Positions 1 to 11,109 of a stretch of 64,000 bases of DNA are shown piece by piece (within the stretch, counting starts at the first letter, position 1; the number at the start of each line of letters is the position of its first letter). Source of the stretch: Prostheceraeus crozeri (taxonomy: Eukaryota > Platyhelminthes > Polycladida > Euryleptidae); assembly GCA_907163375.1 (NCBI GenBank), contig CAJQUW010016909.1:309964-373963 (forward strand), given 5' to 3'. Both the position numbers and the translations under genes were made by a program. Below the pieces are notes generated by a model. That model saw nothing but the letters and a program-made list of their open reading frames with translations, was not told where the DNA came from and made no database searches.

Positions 1-341
1 CGAGGTCGACCTCTGATCTTCCGTCCTGGTATTTCGATCTTCCACACCTTCTTTATCTGGCTTCCGAACTACATGGCCATACCATCGCAGTCGCCTTCTT
101 CTCATGGCTTCTTCTACTCCAACCAAGTCAAGCCTTTGGAGGAGCTCTTCGCTGGAGATTCGATCTCGAAGGGAAACACCACAAAGCCACCTGACCATTC
201 TTCTTTCGGCTCTTACCATCTTCATTTTGTTTTCTGTCTTCATGGCCCATGTCTCACTGCCGTACAACATTCTGCTCCTCACACAGGCTTCGTAAACCTT
301 CCCCTTCATCCAGAGAGGTGTCCCTCTTGGTAAGTCAGATC
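1..341 (-). pseudogene. LINE reverse-transcriptase C-terminal fragment
   Basis: Read on the minus strand, this stretch gives an open frame with the C-terminal region of a non-LTR retrotransposon reverse transcriptase. It contains YGSETWAMKTENK followed by RRRRLRWYGHVVRKP, a pairing typical of RTE/I-like LINE tails just after the polymerase domain. The fragment enters from the left window edge and similarity stops near 341, so only about 110 residues are seen. It is a separate family from the copies at 7.1, 11.1 and 30.1 kb, and resembles the tail at 14,967-15,430 only in general layout. Clade assignment is inference. Confidence 0.75.
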
Positions 342-1426
342 AAATTTCATGTGATATCGAATTTCGGTTAAGTCTGTAGAAGATGGAGTGGTTGTTAATT
401 ATTCGCGGATAAATGCTTCGATGGGCTACTTCGGTTCACAATTTAAGCTTGACATCTACACCAATGGGTATGTATAGTCTTCTCTATTCATCAAATCAAT
501 AGTGATTTAGGAACCTAGCTCACACGCCTTGCATTTGTACACCAACATGAATCATGTATTCTTCAGCTTTCATGCTAGTGCTACACAACCTCTTGAGATC
601 ATTAATTGAAAGAAAACAAGAAAATATTTTCTTCGGTATATTGCCGCTTTTGATTATCTCAATGCTCCTAGGTTCTATGTGGAGCTCGATTTTTAGGCCT
701 ATATTAGGCTACCGATGAAGACTAACAGAGTGGGCTCATTCATAACTTATGCAGCACTTTCAGTCAAACATATTATGACCCTTCTGATAGGATTACAAGT
801 TTATGAAGTGCAGCTTGCAATTATCCCTCGCAGTTTCCATCAAATATGTCAACATTATTAAACTTTCCTAGTTCCAGATTGACTGACGAAGTAGAAATCA
901 TTTCATCATTATGGAAGGTGTTGGGATCGGACATTTTCTTTAAAAAGTCTAGGAAAACTGAGTGTTTGACTCGCCAATTCTAAGGATTTGCTCTTTTCTT
1001 CCCTGTTCTGCACTTCGGATCTGTACTCATGCAAGAGCTTATCTAACATCTTTAAAATTTTGATTAGTGTATAAAATGATCATTTGTAAATTTGTTACTC
1101 TACAACGAGTGAAAATTCATAGATCACATACTTCTGGATGATCTACTTCGATGATTTGCAAGAGCCAATAGATTTCTCGGTTGATATTTTGTAAAAGAAA
1201 CATGGGTTTAAAAAATGTTGCTGTGAACGTTCCTGCCATTCGAATATCACTTCCAGTCTTTCCTTTGGACAGAGTTTCGGGACCATCTTCACCACCAACC
1301 TATAATAGGCCTATGTGTGCGCATATCTTCACGTAGAAGTAAGCATGATTGTGATTTCAGAAACTAAATTTTAAAACTGTGATTAAATAAATATTGCTGG
1401 GCAGAGGGGTTGAAAAAAATTCAAAC
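342..1426. other. No recognisable gene; AT-rich spacer
   Basis: I see no frame longer than about 70 codons with family resemblance, no splice-bounded exon and no long repeat. It is ordinary AT-rich spacer between the LINE tail and the first hAT element. Confidence 0.5.
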
Positions 1427-1434
1427 ACTGACAT

Positions 1435-3919
1435 CAGTGGTCCTACGCGGCAAATTTCCATTTTTTTACGCAGGCCGAGTAAATTTGTGCAGGCAGACGT
1501 ATGTGATGAATGAAAGTACCGTATGCATAGATAGAATTCCAATGTGATTACTACTTTCACGTTCGGATTACACGAATTTAAAATGCAATCACGAATGAAT
1601 TACGAATGCAAGTAGTCATTCAATATGCAAAGTGATGATCACGCATATGAATTTATAATGCATGTGAAGGAAAAACGCTTAAATCAACTCAGCGCCCCTG
1701 GCTTTCACGATGTTAACAGACATTTCGTTCTTAATCTTGCTTGGCACAATCGCAAAAAATGATTTTTGTTGTCCTCGTAAAAGTCAGCGGCATTGTACTG
1801 ATCATGGATTCTCCGAAGTCATCTGAAAGCGTTTGTAATGATTCTTCTTTAAACAGTCGCTTTATTGTATATACGTGCGTATTTCTCACTTAAGTATTAG
1901 ACAAGTGTTAAGGGAAGTTACATTTTGTTTCATTGGTCGTGGAAAGCAGAAACAGAATATTGATTGGTACTATACCAAAACTCGTAGTTTAATCCGAGGC
2001 AAAAATATGCATAATTGTGTGCTTCGAAGCTCAGTGTGAAACTCATTATACATGTAGAACGCAAAACATTTTTTCAATGAAACAATTTCGGACAGAAATG
2101 TTCCTGAATGTTCACTCCGAAGTGTTCATTTTCTTTTTTGGAAAGCATAATCCATAGCATCATAATTCACTAAACACAAGCCCGAAGTTGAAATTTGAAG
2201 ATACACCATGACTCGTTGGGTTATCTTTTGACTGATTCCTGCTTGTAGGAAGTATAAAGGATGTTTACGTCATTTTGTTTACTCAGTAAAGGATTGCCAG
2301 CACAAAATCAAAAAAAAGGACGCCTTTGTTTCTATTGATTTCAAACAGGTGATTCGTGAATACTGAACAGGTGATCAAAAATACTGCTTAGTGCAAACAC
2401 ATTAAGCTCACAATAAAACTTTGATTAGTCAAAATTTCATGAAATGACATCAGACATGGAATAATTTGATTCTACTTCCACTTTAGTCACCCAACTTTTG
2501 TAGAGCATGAACATGGCTAAGGTAATTTTTGAAATTAAGCACTGAGTGCAATTGAGATAGGATCACGGCCAGAGTTCGGTGGCGAATCACGATTAAATAC
2601 AAGTACTACGCACATGCATAACGTGTGCATTCGAAAAAAGTAAAAAAATTTTCTATTCATCGAATATGTGGATGTACTGCGTTCAATCTATATTCAATTC
2701 GTAACAGAAAATCCAAGTTACTGATTTGTATTCATTTCTATTCTTTGCAAGTCTACGGTTTCTTCTATGGTATAGGTTTCTTCTATGGTATTAACGTGAG
2801 TACAATTTTACACGAGAGTGATCCACCAATGTGCAAATCAAGAGGAATCCAACAATATTTCAGTGCAATTTGATACAAATCAGTGCATGTTAATAAAACT
2901 ATTAAGTCAAGCAAGATGCAATCCCAAACTCAGTATAAGCAAAAAAGAATGCAATGGATTACTTTTCATAAGCATCCCATGTCTATATCTCATTAAAGAA
3001 ATTCATCTGACAAGATGGATAGTATGGCTGCATCGAAAATGCGATGATTTGGCGAAAATAATGCGTCCTTTTTAAAAATAAAGTTTTAGCCATAAAAAAG
3101 GACAAAAAAGGACGATAATTGGAAAAAAGGACGTTCCGCGAAAAAAGGACGACTGGCAACCCTGCTCAGTACCTATTTCTGGTACAATTTTTTATCTACA
3201 TTACACGTAGATGATCGAAAAACACTTTCTAATAATCTACACACCATCCAGACTCAACCCTGCAGATCCTCCATTCAGAGAAGACTACCGAGACAAGCAC
3301 ATTCAATGGAGGTGCAACCGCTTAAACCCCCTTGCGGAACCAACACCCGAAGTTCTGACCGCTTTTGGAAGGATGGCAAGATTTGTTGAATCTTTTGTAA
3401 TTGCTGTATTGGAAATACAAAAAGGGAGGGAACTTGTGGGTACTTGCAGAAGGTTGGCTTTCAACTTCTTTCCTCTATTTTGATGTCGCTATCTCATGAA
3501 TTGCAACTGCTTGAAAGAAGATTGCAATGTTTGCAAAAACACACGTGCAGACTTGAAGTGTATAAGGATATGTTAATTCGAAACTGAAATTTTGTCAGAT
3601 AATTGCGGTAGTCAGTGTCGCATGTTCGTGTCACTACCATTGGTTTTACACACTGTGCTATACGACATTAGGCTTTATGCATGAAAACAATGCTACAGCT
3701 CATTAAGCTTTATGATATTCTGAAAATCAAGTTCAAACATCAGATCAAGTTCAATTTCGAGAAGAGGGCAAACAGTGCAATCAAGATCATTGCTTAAAAT
3801 TGGCGTGACTTAACGGTTATAAAATGGACAAGAATCATCAAAAATTCAATTTACGCAGCACTATTTTTTTACCTCATTTGCGCATGAATATTGCGATATA
3901 CGCAGGCGTAGGACCACTG
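1435..3919. mobile_element. Non-autonomous hAT element (outer)
   Basis: The ends are exact inverted repeats, CAGTGGTCCTACGC at 1,435 and GCGTAGGACCACTG ending at 3,919. Both ends are flanked by the identical 8-bp sequence ACTGACAT (1,427-1,434 and 3,920-3,927). CAG/CTG termini with an 8-bp target duplication define the hAT superfamily. No transposase frame is visible, so the element is non-autonomous. It is 2,485 bp as it stands and about 1.6 kb without the second hAT nested at 2,289-3,164. The perfect target duplication argues that the insertion is not very ancient. Confidence 0.85.
2289..3164. mobile_element. Non-autonomous hAT element nested in the outer hAT
   Basis: The right end reads GACTGGCAACCCTG at 3,151-3,164 and is preceded by repeated AAAAAAGGACG blocks. 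The left end is a degraded inverted copy (GGATTGCCAG at 2,291-2,300, then AAAAAAAAGGACG). CTCAGTAC follows the right end (3,165-3,172) and CTCAGTA precedes the left end, giving a 7-of-8 target duplication. The terminal motif CAGGGTTGCCAGT is characteristic of a widespread hAT family. No transposase is seen. The short frames at 2,625-2,873 and 2,818-3,075 have no family resemblance. Confidence 0.75.
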
Positions 3920-3927
3920 ACTGACAT

Positions 3928-6685
3928 GCACATGGGTATCAGATGAGGCACTTAAAAAAATGAAAATGGAAACCCGCGGGCTGAAATGTTATGAATTCTA
4001 GGACCTATTCATATAATTATCAAAGAAAACACGAATGATACCAATTTACGCGCTATGAATCCGCAGATCTTTTCTATGGTCAACCAACTGAAAGTTGCAG
4101 CTCCTTCCTGTTGAAGCCATTGCTTGCTGCGAACTGTCGCAGAATACATCAACCGCGAAAATTTTGACAGAGAGACTAACCATGTTTGTTTTCGTACGCC
4201 CCTACTCAATTTCGCACGGATTTCAATAGAATTAGTGCCCAAACTGATGCCAATTGAAACAAACGGGTGTTCAAATGGATTTGAACATGTGATCTTTTTT
4301 TGACCCTGTATAGCCCACCTCTACTATAATGAACAAAACATAAAATCTAAAAATGTGTCTGCTTAACGAAAAGCTGATTACAAAACACTTTTCATTGAAA
4401 TATTTGGTTTGCTTTAGTCATGAAAAAATCTTTTAATACTATGAATTAATGTCCGCGTCACTACTCGAATCACTCCATTCTTCATCCTCCGGTTCGTCTG
4501 ATAATTTCTCTAGTAATTCTTGGTCGTGTAAAATTGTTGATGGCAGAGGATTACCGACGTACCACTCTGGACAAACTGATTGTTTGGGCCTCTTTCCAGC
4601 CAAATCGAAGAGGATCAAGTCCATTTTGCTGGGTTTTCTTTTTCATATCTTGCCCAGAATGTTGCCACATACTGTGAACGAAGTACTTGCAATTTCAGTC
4701 ATTGGTGCTTTCGTGTTCACCAGACAAGAAGGAACAATACTGCGTTTGAATTTCGCGGGGCGTCGAATGTTGCATCTAGTACACTTTTGAGGCTTAGCAT
4801 TGTTGATTGTGGGTCCCCTGGGCCGAGTCCACCAGTTCTGACCCGGCAGACTCTCAGTTCCGTGACCCACAGACTAGTCCCCAGCTCTTCATGTAGTCAA
4901 ACCTTGGGGTGCTTTTCGTTGGTAGTGAACCCCTCTGGCTGCCGCTCATTGTTGCGAATGAAAAACGTGAGAATGATGATTAAGTCGCTTCTTCATCAGA
5001 AAATGCAAATAGAAAACAAACCAATAGCCCTTTGAAATAGCTTGAATTTTGCATTGAAATTTGCAAAAAAAAGTTGACAATAAAGGCTGAGGTAGGGAAA
5101 CGTAAAATACTGCTAACAAAATGCAATTTACATTTTCTTTCATGACACACGTGATAATAAGTTATGGGATAGGTGAAGTAGTTGATTTCAGATTCTGCAT
5201 AATAGCATAGGTTCCGAATTTTCGAGGTTTCGATACATGTGAAAGGTTGATAGGAAATGTCATGAGAGTGGGATACATAAAACTTGTCTACATGGAAAAA
5301 TCTTGCCTGATGTGCTTCCGAGCAACTTCATGTAGGAGGATTATTTATTTATCATCGAATTTTCTATATGGACCGGTATTCTGTTTGTATCCTAGAAAGT
5401 ACCATCAACTGATAACACTTTGCCTTATTTACTGGAATGAAGATAAAGACATTATCTGTTTTGCGTTCGATGTTGACAAATTCGTGTAAGGAGCTCAAGT
5501 ATGTACTGATTACACGGAGATTCGCAGTTTACTTCGCTATGATATGACATAAGTCTCCGTTGATTGTAAATACCGGTTATAAACATCCATATTTCATACC
5601 GACGCAGTTCATCTGACACAAATTAAGAACATGTTCAGGTTGGCAAGGTCAACTGAATGACGGACATCGTGGATGAGAGAACTGCTGGGTCAAGACGTTT
5701 ATATGTTTCAATGACAACCTTTCATCACTGATGTGTTATCAGAACAACATCGACTAAGGATGTGCGTGTAATGTTAAAGAACCTTCGTGTATTGTAGAGA
5801 AGATATGATTCACGCAAAAGCACTACAGATGTAAGTAACAGACAAACCAATAGCAAAAGTACTCTTTTCAGGCTCACAGAAAATCTGCATTGATTTTAAT
5901 CAAAGCCACCAAGCTCATGTCTATTTTTTCTAAAATTTGGTATTTTACGAATTGAAAGAGGAATAACGTATGATGTAGAAATTCAGCGGTGTGGAAATCT
6001 TAGCTTGCAAAGGTGCATGCAGCAATCCTTTCCATGAAATCTGTGAAATGTATCTGAATATAATGTTCTTCTTCCATTGACGTCTCCTCCCACAGCAGTC
6101 TTGCTTGGTCTTCCATTAATATTGCAGGAATAATTGGTTGCAGTAGGCTGTAGAAATGATTTTCTCATTACGTCATTTCTGCACCTGACGAAGGTCTTAG
6201 ACCGAAAGCTTGTGTGCCAACAAATCAAATTCAAGCCTAAAGATGTGTTTTTCCTGCAATATTATCCATCCGGCTGGATGGCTCCACATCGTATTACTGG
6301 TTAACCACGCCTTTGTATGTTTCTTTTTCTCCGATACCCCTTTTTCTTACCTGTCAATGCTCTCAAGCATAGCATTCATTTTAATGAACACGCTACTTTC
6401 TTGCTACTTAGCTTACTTTTTTGGTTGTAGCTGTTTTTCAACCTTCTCTGATGGTCATCTGTCGGCTTCTTTCCTCTTTCTCCTTTTCTACTTTCAAACA
6501 GGCCTTGGAATGTTGCTTGTGATTGGCAGCGTTTGACAGAATTGACTGTTGGCAGCTAATTCCAATTAGACGAATGCCAACACTCGCACACTATGTTGAT
6601 GCAAATTAGACGTTTTCTTAGTACGTCACATGTGAATGATTTTCAATTAAATGAAATAAAATCCGAATGCGTTTCTGCTTTGCAG
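3928..6685. other. Unassigned stretch
   Basis: No gene is identified with confidence. On the minus strand, 4,439-4,870 holds two short frames. One has four cysteines near its C-terminal half and the other an acidic-serine tail (SDEPEDEEWSDSSSDAD). Together they could be the decayed remains of a transposase or regulatory protein, but no diagnostic motif is present. The rest is AT-rich DNA with short unsupported frames. Confidence 0.4.
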
Positions 6686-6767
6686 GTGGCTTCCCTATGG
6701 TCAGAGGAGACTATGTGGAAAACAACAGAAAAATCCATCGAACAGTTTACGAAAAAATAGCGAAATG
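6686..6767 (+). other. Possible 82-base exon
   Basis: A polypyrimidine-rich stretch ending TTTGCAG precedes 6,686 and a GTACGT donor follows 6,767. The enclosed 82 bases are open in the frame reading FPMVRGDYVENNRKIHRTVY. I do not recognise the protein. It could be a host exon or a relic of an unidentified transposon gene. There is no second exon nearby to confirm it. Confidence 0.25.
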
Positions 6768-7149
6768 GTACGTTTCATACAACTTATACAGTCTGTACTT
6801 ACTGCGCATCGTCAAAATGAAATCTGAATTTCAATTTCAAATGCTGTATCGATAAAACGCACCACTCGTGGAAAGTGACATAAATTTCAAAAATAATCAT
6901 CGAGTCGTTATCTGGGAAATTTGATTTTACTTTTAAAACTGCTCATAAGTAGTATATTGTAAATATTGCGAGTTTATTACCTTAAGGAAAAATCCGAATG
7001 AAAACTGTCCGACGTCAATACATCACTAGAGCCTCGTTTGAAAGTATGTACTTGTCTTATGCAATTCTATCGACCAGTTTTAAAAATATCTGCCATGGAA
7101 TGCAAAAATAGGGATTTTATGACAAATTTGAATTGAAATTTTTCCAAAG

Positions 7150-8046
7150 TTTCCTATCGGAAACCAGGCTAGATCCCAGTGTGTCATCAAGCGATGTTAC
7201 AACTGATGGATACATATTTCACTGGATGGATAAAGCACCTTGTCATGGTCTTGGAGTTTATTTTTTCCGACGGATGGCTTCGTAGATCAGAGGATCCAAG
7301 GCATGAGCATATTGCCTTCATTGCGCCGCTACAGAAAACCACTGTTCTTTCATTTTTCCTATACCGCTCTCCATAAACCAATGCGGACGTTTTCAATCTT
7401 CTTTCTCATAAGATCGATTATCTTCTACAAGAGTATCCCAGCGCTGAGGTTGCCGTTTTTGGTGACTTCAACGTGCACAATATTGACAGGTGCACTCACG
7501 CACCACTGATTTCTCCGTTCGGGCAACAGAGGATTTTGATGTCTCCGACACTTAGTCAAATTGTCACTTGTACAACCAGTGTCTGACCGAGCTGGGGATA
7601 CTGGATATTTCCTTGACCTGTTTCTCTCCTCAAACCCGCTTGTTTTTCACACAAGGTTACTTCTCCGGCACGTCTGATCAGTGTGTAATCAGTTTCTGGC
7701 AAACACTAAATCCACACCGTCTGCGGCTTTCTATAGAACAGTTTGTCAATTCTCAAAGCAGACTGGTGTGGCTTCCGAACTTTTCTTAGTCAAGTTCAAG
7801 CTAAGAATTTGAGCGAGACCGTCCACAAGTCGGCGCAAGAAATGACAGAGTGGCTTCAGATAGGGATGTTGACCTACATTCCTCACCGTACATTCCAAAT
7901 GAAACCATACTCCCAACCTTGGTTTACAACAGAATATGCAGTGCAACCTGCCAGCGTGACCACTTTCTCCGTAAGTACAAGCGTGACAGTACCGCTGGCA
8001 ATCTTGAATTGCAAAAGACCGTACGAAGAATTTGCAAGGAAGCCAT
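7150..8046 (+). pseudogene. LINE fragment: endonuclease domain and linker
   Basis: This is the apurinic-type endonuclease of a non-LTR retrotransposon. Visible elements are ETRLDPSVSSSDVTTDGYIF-like text near 7,160-7,225, a LYRSP block near 7,360-7,376 and the catalytic core EVAVFGDFNVHNID near 7,447-7,490. The linker then continues to QKTVRRICKEAM, ending about 8,048. The reading frame changes repeatedly and several stops occur, so the copy is dead. The reverse-transcriptase half is absent because the sequence runs into AT-rich repeats at 8,047. The RT at 30.1 kb may belong to a related family. Confidence 0.75.
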
Positions 8047-8190
8047 GTAATTGTAATTGCGATTATAGTTTCGTGATTGCAATTAGAATTACTGTAATTA
8101 GTAATTGTAATCAATAACATTTTCTGATGAGTAATTTGCAATCACAATCAATTACATTTTTAGCCATGTAATTGTGATGTAATTGCAATT
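8047..8190. repeat. TGTAATTGTAATC-type AT-rich repeats
   Basis: Repeated short units such as TGTAATTGTAATT, GTAATTGTAATCAAT and AATTGCAATTAC fill this stretch. The same motif recurs at 10,115-10,187 beyond the mariner. Such arrays are common subterminal sequences of non-autonomous DNA transposons. The two blocks could be the ends of one element into which the mariner landed, but exact termini are not resolvable by eye. Confidence 0.5.
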
Positions 8191-8489
8191 ACTTTACTGT
8201 CAGCTCTGTTCATTAGCACGCACTTCAAATGGCCATGCTCTCCTTGTCGATAACACATCAAAATACTTAGATGTGCATCGTGTGTACGACTACCAGAAAT
8301 TTTTTCAGGGAAATTTACTACGAAACTTTTTGTCAAAATTTCAAGTAAGTGCCGGTCTTAAGATAATCTTTCCCACTCTAATTGCTGATCGGAAAATGTA
8401 AATCAGACAACTACTATTAATTTCCCCTTGGAAATTGACAGGCGCATCAACTCTTCAAGAAACCGCAGTTAAAACTATAAATCAATGTA

Positions 8490-9830
8490 CGAGGTGTGAT
8501 CAAAAAGTAACCGAACTTCTTCTCTTAGCAATATACAATCGGTCTAAGCTCTTATTGTTCGATATCAGTGACAAGCTATGACCTTGAACTTCTCTTAGAT
8601 CACGAGACACGATTTGAATCGGCATAGATATCCAGCTACAGCCAATAGCAATAGAGATAACTGTTCTCTCGCTGCGAAATCTGCTTTTCTCGATAAATTG
8701 ATCATTCTTCCGTCGATCTTCGTCGAAAATGGAATTTTCTCACGAACAGCGTGTCAATGTCAAGTTTTGCTACAAACTTGGAAAGACTTTTACCGAGACA
8801 TTTGAAATGATCAAGCAAGTTTACGGTGACAACTCCCTCAGCCGAACCCAGTGCTACGAGTGGTTCCGACGGTTCAAGACTGGACGGGAATCAGTTGAAG
8901 ATAACCATCGCTCAGGCCGGCCTTCAACATCAACAGATGCTTACCATGTGAGCCTGGTCCATGAACTAGTGCATTCGAATCGACGGTTAACAATTCGAGA
9001 GATGTCTGATGATTGTGACATTTCGTTTGGATCCTGTCAGAGCGTTCTGACTGAAAACTTGGGGATGCGCCGCGTTGCTGCCTAGTTTGTCCCGAGACTC
9101 TTGACACAAGAGCAAAAGGTCAATCGCGTTGCAATCTGTCAAGAGCTCCTGGATCGTGCCAACGACGATGGAAACGTCATGGAATCCATAATCACTGGCG
9201 ACGAAACATGGGTTTACGGCTACGACGTGGAGACGAAGAGCCAATCCTCACAGTGGAAGGGGAAAGGATCGCCGCGACCGAAGAAGGTACGACAAGTCCG
9301 GTCGAATGTCAAAGTGATGCTAACCGTCTTCTTTGACGTTCACGGTGTTGTCCACCACGAATTCCTGTGAACCACCTTGAAGTGCTTCGTCGCTTGAGGG
9401 AGAACATTCGTAGGAAGAGGCCTGAGCTGTGGAGCAGGAAATCATGGGTCCTGCACCATGACAATGCCCCTGCCCACTCATCGTTATTGATTCGTGATTA
9501 CTGTGCAAAATCTGAAACGACTGTGCTTCCCCAGCCACCGTACTCCCCTGATCTTGCCCCAGCAGACTTTTTCCTGTTCCCAAAGTTAAAGTTCACGCTG
9601 AAGGGACGACGATTTGATTCAATCGATGAGATCAAGAAGAATTCGCAGGAGCATCTTCGAGACATCCCCAAAGAAGCCTTCCAGACAGCCTTCAGGAGCT
9701 GGAAACAACGTTGGGAACGATGTATTATTAGCAAAGGCGAGTACTTTGAGGGTGATAGCTTTGAATGGCTTGTATTTTTCCTTAATAAAGTTTTGGAAGA
9801 AAAGTTCGGTTACTTTTTGATCACACCTCG
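8490..9830 (+). mobile_element. Mariner transposon
   Basis: The terminal inverted repeats start CGAGGTGTGATCAAAAAGTA at 8,490 and end with its complement at 9,830, near-perfect over about 29 bp. TA dinucleotides at 8,488-8,489 and 9,831-9,832 are the target duplication. Length (1,341 bp) is normal for mariner. The single gene inside is a degraded DD34D transposase. The well-preserved inverted repeats suggest a fairly recent insertion. Confidence 0.95.
8729..9790 (+). pseudogene. Mariner transposase (broken)
   Basis: The transposase cuts and joins transposon DNA at TA sites. From the ATG at 8,729 the N-terminus shows the mariner helix-turn-helix region (QCYEWFRRFKTGRESVEDN, then SGRPSTS). The catalytic region follows: TGDETW with the first aspartate at codon 158, HHDNAPAH with the second near 9,460, and YSPDLAPADFFLF with the third near 9,556, giving the mariner DD34D signature. 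An in-frame TAG lies at 9,083-9,085. Just before the conserved EVLRRLRENIR block near 9,367 the frame changes and a few residues expected in mariners are missing. The downstream frame stays open to the inverted repeat. The copy is therefore not functional. Confidence 0.9.
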
Positions 9831-10114
9831 TATATCTTAGCGGAGATGCAATTGCAAGCGTAATAAAGTCTCCTAGAAGCGGCAAGTCTCGATATCACAG
9901 TACTTCATCTTCAGTTGGAATAGTAGAGATGTGAGGCGAAAACACTTGGCGGGGAGAATAAAAAGGTGGCAATTTATTACCAATGCTACAAACGTGCTCT
10001 GCTTTCCGAGGAGCAATTGTGATTGATCTTTGCAAATCCGTCCAGAAAAAGAAATGGTGAGAGAACGAATAGTGTAATGCCGGCTAACTAAAGGCTTTAG
10101 GCTACTATATTATC

Positions 10115-10187
10115 AAAAGTAATTGAAGAAAGACGGAGTAATTTGTAATTGTAATCAATTACATTTCATGAGTAATTGACACAAGTC
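10115..10187. repeat. Second block of TGTAATTGTAATC-type repeats
   Basis: The motif TAATTTGTAATTGTAATC followed by AATTACATTTCATGAGTAAT matches the unit seen at 8,047-8,190. It probably marks the other end of the same non-autonomous element that the mariner interrupted, or a second copy. Confidence 0.4.
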
Positions 10188-10205
10188 TGTACGTGTGATA
10201 CTTAC

Positions 10206-10291
10206 CTCCTGAATACTTTGATCAAATGGACAGTCTTCCCAATCTTTGACTGGAAACTTCTGAATAACTTTACCTTCGCTCAATCCACTTT
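10206..10291 (-). CDS. Candidate host exon, SBF/MTMR5-MTMR13-like DENN protein
   Basis: On the minus strand a TTTTTTCAG acceptor precedes 10,291 and a perfect GTAAGT donor follows 10,206. The enclosed 86 bases read 28 codons in one frame, including KVIQKFPVKDWEDCPF. Vertebrate SBF1 and SBF2 (pseudophosphatase myotubularins with an N-terminal DENN module acting as Rab exchange factors) have a closely similar block near residue 25-45, of the form RFPxKDWxDxPFPQGIE. The exon ends on a codon boundary just after that block. Family assignment comes from remembered similarity over only about 28 residues, so it is moderate. Neighbouring exons were not found; exon 1 would lie at higher coordinates or outside the window, and later exons at lower coordinates. 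If real, the surrounding transposons sit in its introns. Confidence 0.6.
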
Positions 10292-11109
10292 CTGAAAAAA
10301 AAGTTTGAAAGCTTTAAGTTCCTGGGGATGACAATAGCACTTTTTGCACTGCTCTCACTTTTGCTAAAAATCAGTGGAGAACACATAAACTAGGTTAGTC
10401 CTGAGAAAGCCAGAGATTTCACTGATTGAAGACTAATTCACGTTAATGTAATGCTACCTTAAGGAACTCGACTAACTTATTCACCACGAATGGCATTACA
10501 TGCGACATGCGATATTTCATGAACTTGTGTGATAGTACTGATAATATAGTACAATCTTGATACAACAGCCTGGCTAATTTCTATGAAATAGTCCTGCTAG
10601 AATAATTATGATTTATTCGCATATGTTTCGTTGTGATCAGTTACATGCATGAACTTTCTAGCTATTAGGTTTGCACCGGATGTTCAGATTGTGAATATCA
10701 AACGTTTATTATTTGTCATACAGTTGACATTTTATGAATTTATTTATACACTTTCTAGTTTGTATGCTAATATCGATCACGTTGAAATATACTGTCATAT
10801 ATTGAAACGAAATAAAAGAAGCCCCAATTGGTTTCATTAACTTTTATCATTGAGACGAGTCAGTATTTTTTTAATCATAATTTCAAATATCGTGCACATC
10901 TTCACTATTGAACTGTTTAACGCTAGCAAGTCTGGTGAAGAATTTGCTCGGTAGTGACGTTGTTATTCTGGTAACTGAATGATGCGATGAACCTGAGTAT
11001 CGCATAACTTTGATGAACAAAACCGAATCAGAGGTGATAGCCACGATAGAGCAATTAATATGCTTCAAGGAAAACTCATGGTTCTTCGCAGCTTTTCTTC
11101 ATAACAATA
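10292..11109. other. No recognisable gene; possible intron
   Basis: AT-rich sequence without family resemblance or long repeats. If the exon at 10,206-10,291 is real, this is the start of its upstream intron. Confidence 0.4.

Noticed and set aside
4439-4870. Possible piggyBac transposase C-terminus (cysteine-containing frame) on the minus strand
   Set aside because: The cysteine spacing does not match the piggyBac domain and no TTAA-flanked inverted repeats were found.
8729-9885. Several minus-strand frames across the mariner
   Set aside because: They are shadows of the plus-strand transposase, with no family resemblance.
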